Of a stretch of 6,549 nt of DNA, positions 5,992-6,549 are shown piece by piece; the stretch's first letter is position 1, and every line of letters begins with the position of its first letter. The position numbers were made by a program, and so were the translations under genes. This DNA is from Chloroflexota bacterium (lineage in GTDB: Bacteria > Chloroflexota > Dehalococcoidia > GIF9 > UBA5620). The notes beneath the pieces are model-generated. The model saw only the letters and a list, made by a program, of their open reading frames with translations. It made no database searches and had not been told where the DNA came from. The stretch lies in the NCBI GenBank assembly GCA_026389735.1, contig JAPLHH010000134.1, positions 1-6,549 on the forward strand. Direction: 5' to 3'.

Positions 5992-6549
5992 TTGTTACTC
6001 GAATTAAGAGTCAAGGGTCTGGGAATTATTGAGAGCATAGACTGGAACCTGAGAAGCGGGTTGAATGTTATTACCGGCGAGACAGGGGCGGGCAAATCAT
6101 TGGTCATTGATGCCGTCGAGACGCTATTGGAAGGGAAGGTGGGTGAGGAAGTTATCCGCCATGGAAGCGACGAAGCCCGAGTTGAAGGTGTTTTCACATT
6201 GCCTGATAATGAAAGCCTGCCACAGCTCAGAGAACTCTTAGCCGAAAAGGGCTTGAAATCCGATGAGGAGAACTTGGTTATCAGTTGCGAATTTAGAAGA
6301 CAGGGGCGCAGTATTGTCCGGGTTAACGGGCATGCGGTGACCAGAGGGCTGCTACACCAAATCGGGCGACTACTAATCGATATTCACGGCCAAAGTGAAC
6401 ACCTATCTCTCCTCGATACGAAGTACCATCTGGATTTCCTTGATGCCTATGGCCATACCATGGACTTGCGGTACAGCTTCAGCGCCAAAGTAACAGAGCT
6501 TTACAAATTGGAACAGGAGCTCAAGGCACTGGTTGAAGAGGAGAAAGAT
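5992..6549 (+). CDS. recN: DNA repair ATPase RecN, N-terminal part
   Basis: The frame is open from TTG 5992 to the right edge: 186 codons of a protein that is usually about 550-590 residues. RecN is an SMC-like ATPase that gathers broken DNA ends during double-strand break repair. The N-terminus MLLELRVKGLGIIESIDWNL is typical. A perfect Walker A, GETGAGKS, lies at 29-36, and the Q-loop motif DIHGQSEH at 130-137 is the RecN hallmark. Residues from about 155 onward (KVTELYKLEQELKALVEEE) begin the coiled coil. The missing part should hold the rest of the coiled coil, the signature motif and Walker B. The start fits the family's usual N-terminus and has GGGAG eight bases upstream. The gene is divergent from typA. 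RecN is SOS-controlled in many bacteria, but I see no LexA site of E. coli or Gram-positive type here. Confidence 0.96.
   Translation, partial: MLLELRVKGLGIIESIDWNLRSGLNVITGETGAGKSLVIDAVETLLEGKVGEEVIRHGSDEARVEGVFTLPDNESLPQLRELLAEKGLKSDEENLVISCEFRRQGRSIVRVNGHAVTRGLLHQIGRLLIDIHGQSEHLSLLDTKYHLDFLDAYGHTMDLRYSFSAKVTELYKLEQELKALVEEEKD

Noticed and set aside
5841..6197. Minus-strand open frame of 118 codons
   Set aside because: It is antisense to the well-supported RecN Walker A region.

Overview
This looks like a piece of a bacterial chromosome at moderate GC (roughly half), with six protein genes in five or more separate transcription units. The gene content and the style of the TypA and RecN proteins suggest Chloroflexota, perhaps Dehalococcoidia. 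That is an impression from family knowledge and was not tested by a search. I see no phage, plasmid, IS element, CRISPR array, rRNA or tRNA.

Layout from left to right. (1) 1-1082, minus: the N-terminal 360 codons of a secreted protein with two putative-Ig (He_PIG-type) domains, running off the left edge. A good sigma70-type promoter sits almost on top of its start codon. (2) 1083-1245: promoter plus copy 1 of a short hairpin-forming repeat. (3) 1246-1833, minus: a NYN/LabA-type (PIN-like) putative nuclease. (4) 1834-2171: divergent intergenic region with one promoter for each flanking gene and a cluster of phased ATGAAAA repeats. (5) 2172-2783, plus: a membrane CDP-alcohol phosphatidyltransferase with a complete catalytic signature. 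(6) 2784-3044: copy 2 of the hairpin repeat and a promoter. (7) 3045-3731, plus: an uncharacterised protein, possibly DUF6308-like. (8) 3859-5709, minus: full-length ribosome-associated GTPase TypA/BipA, convergent with the previous gene. (9) 5710-5991: divergent intergenic region. (10) 5992-6549, plus: the N-terminal 186 codons of the DNA-repair ATPase RecN, cut by the right edge.

The genes do not form one pathway. They cover cell surface, RNA metabolism, phospholipid synthesis, an unknown function, translation under stress, and recombination repair. Gaps of more than 120 bases separate all of them, and most have their own promoter candidate, so single-gene transcription is likely. typA and recN are divergent neighbours, and both appear to start with TTG.

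I did not find a clearly new multi-gene system. The best leads are the two-copy hairpin repeat, whose differences keep the stem paired only in plus-strand RNA; the unknown protein at 3045-3731, with a motif reminiscent of helix-hairpin-helix glycosylase-like folds; and the unusual start-site arrangements of typA, recN and the surface-protein gene.
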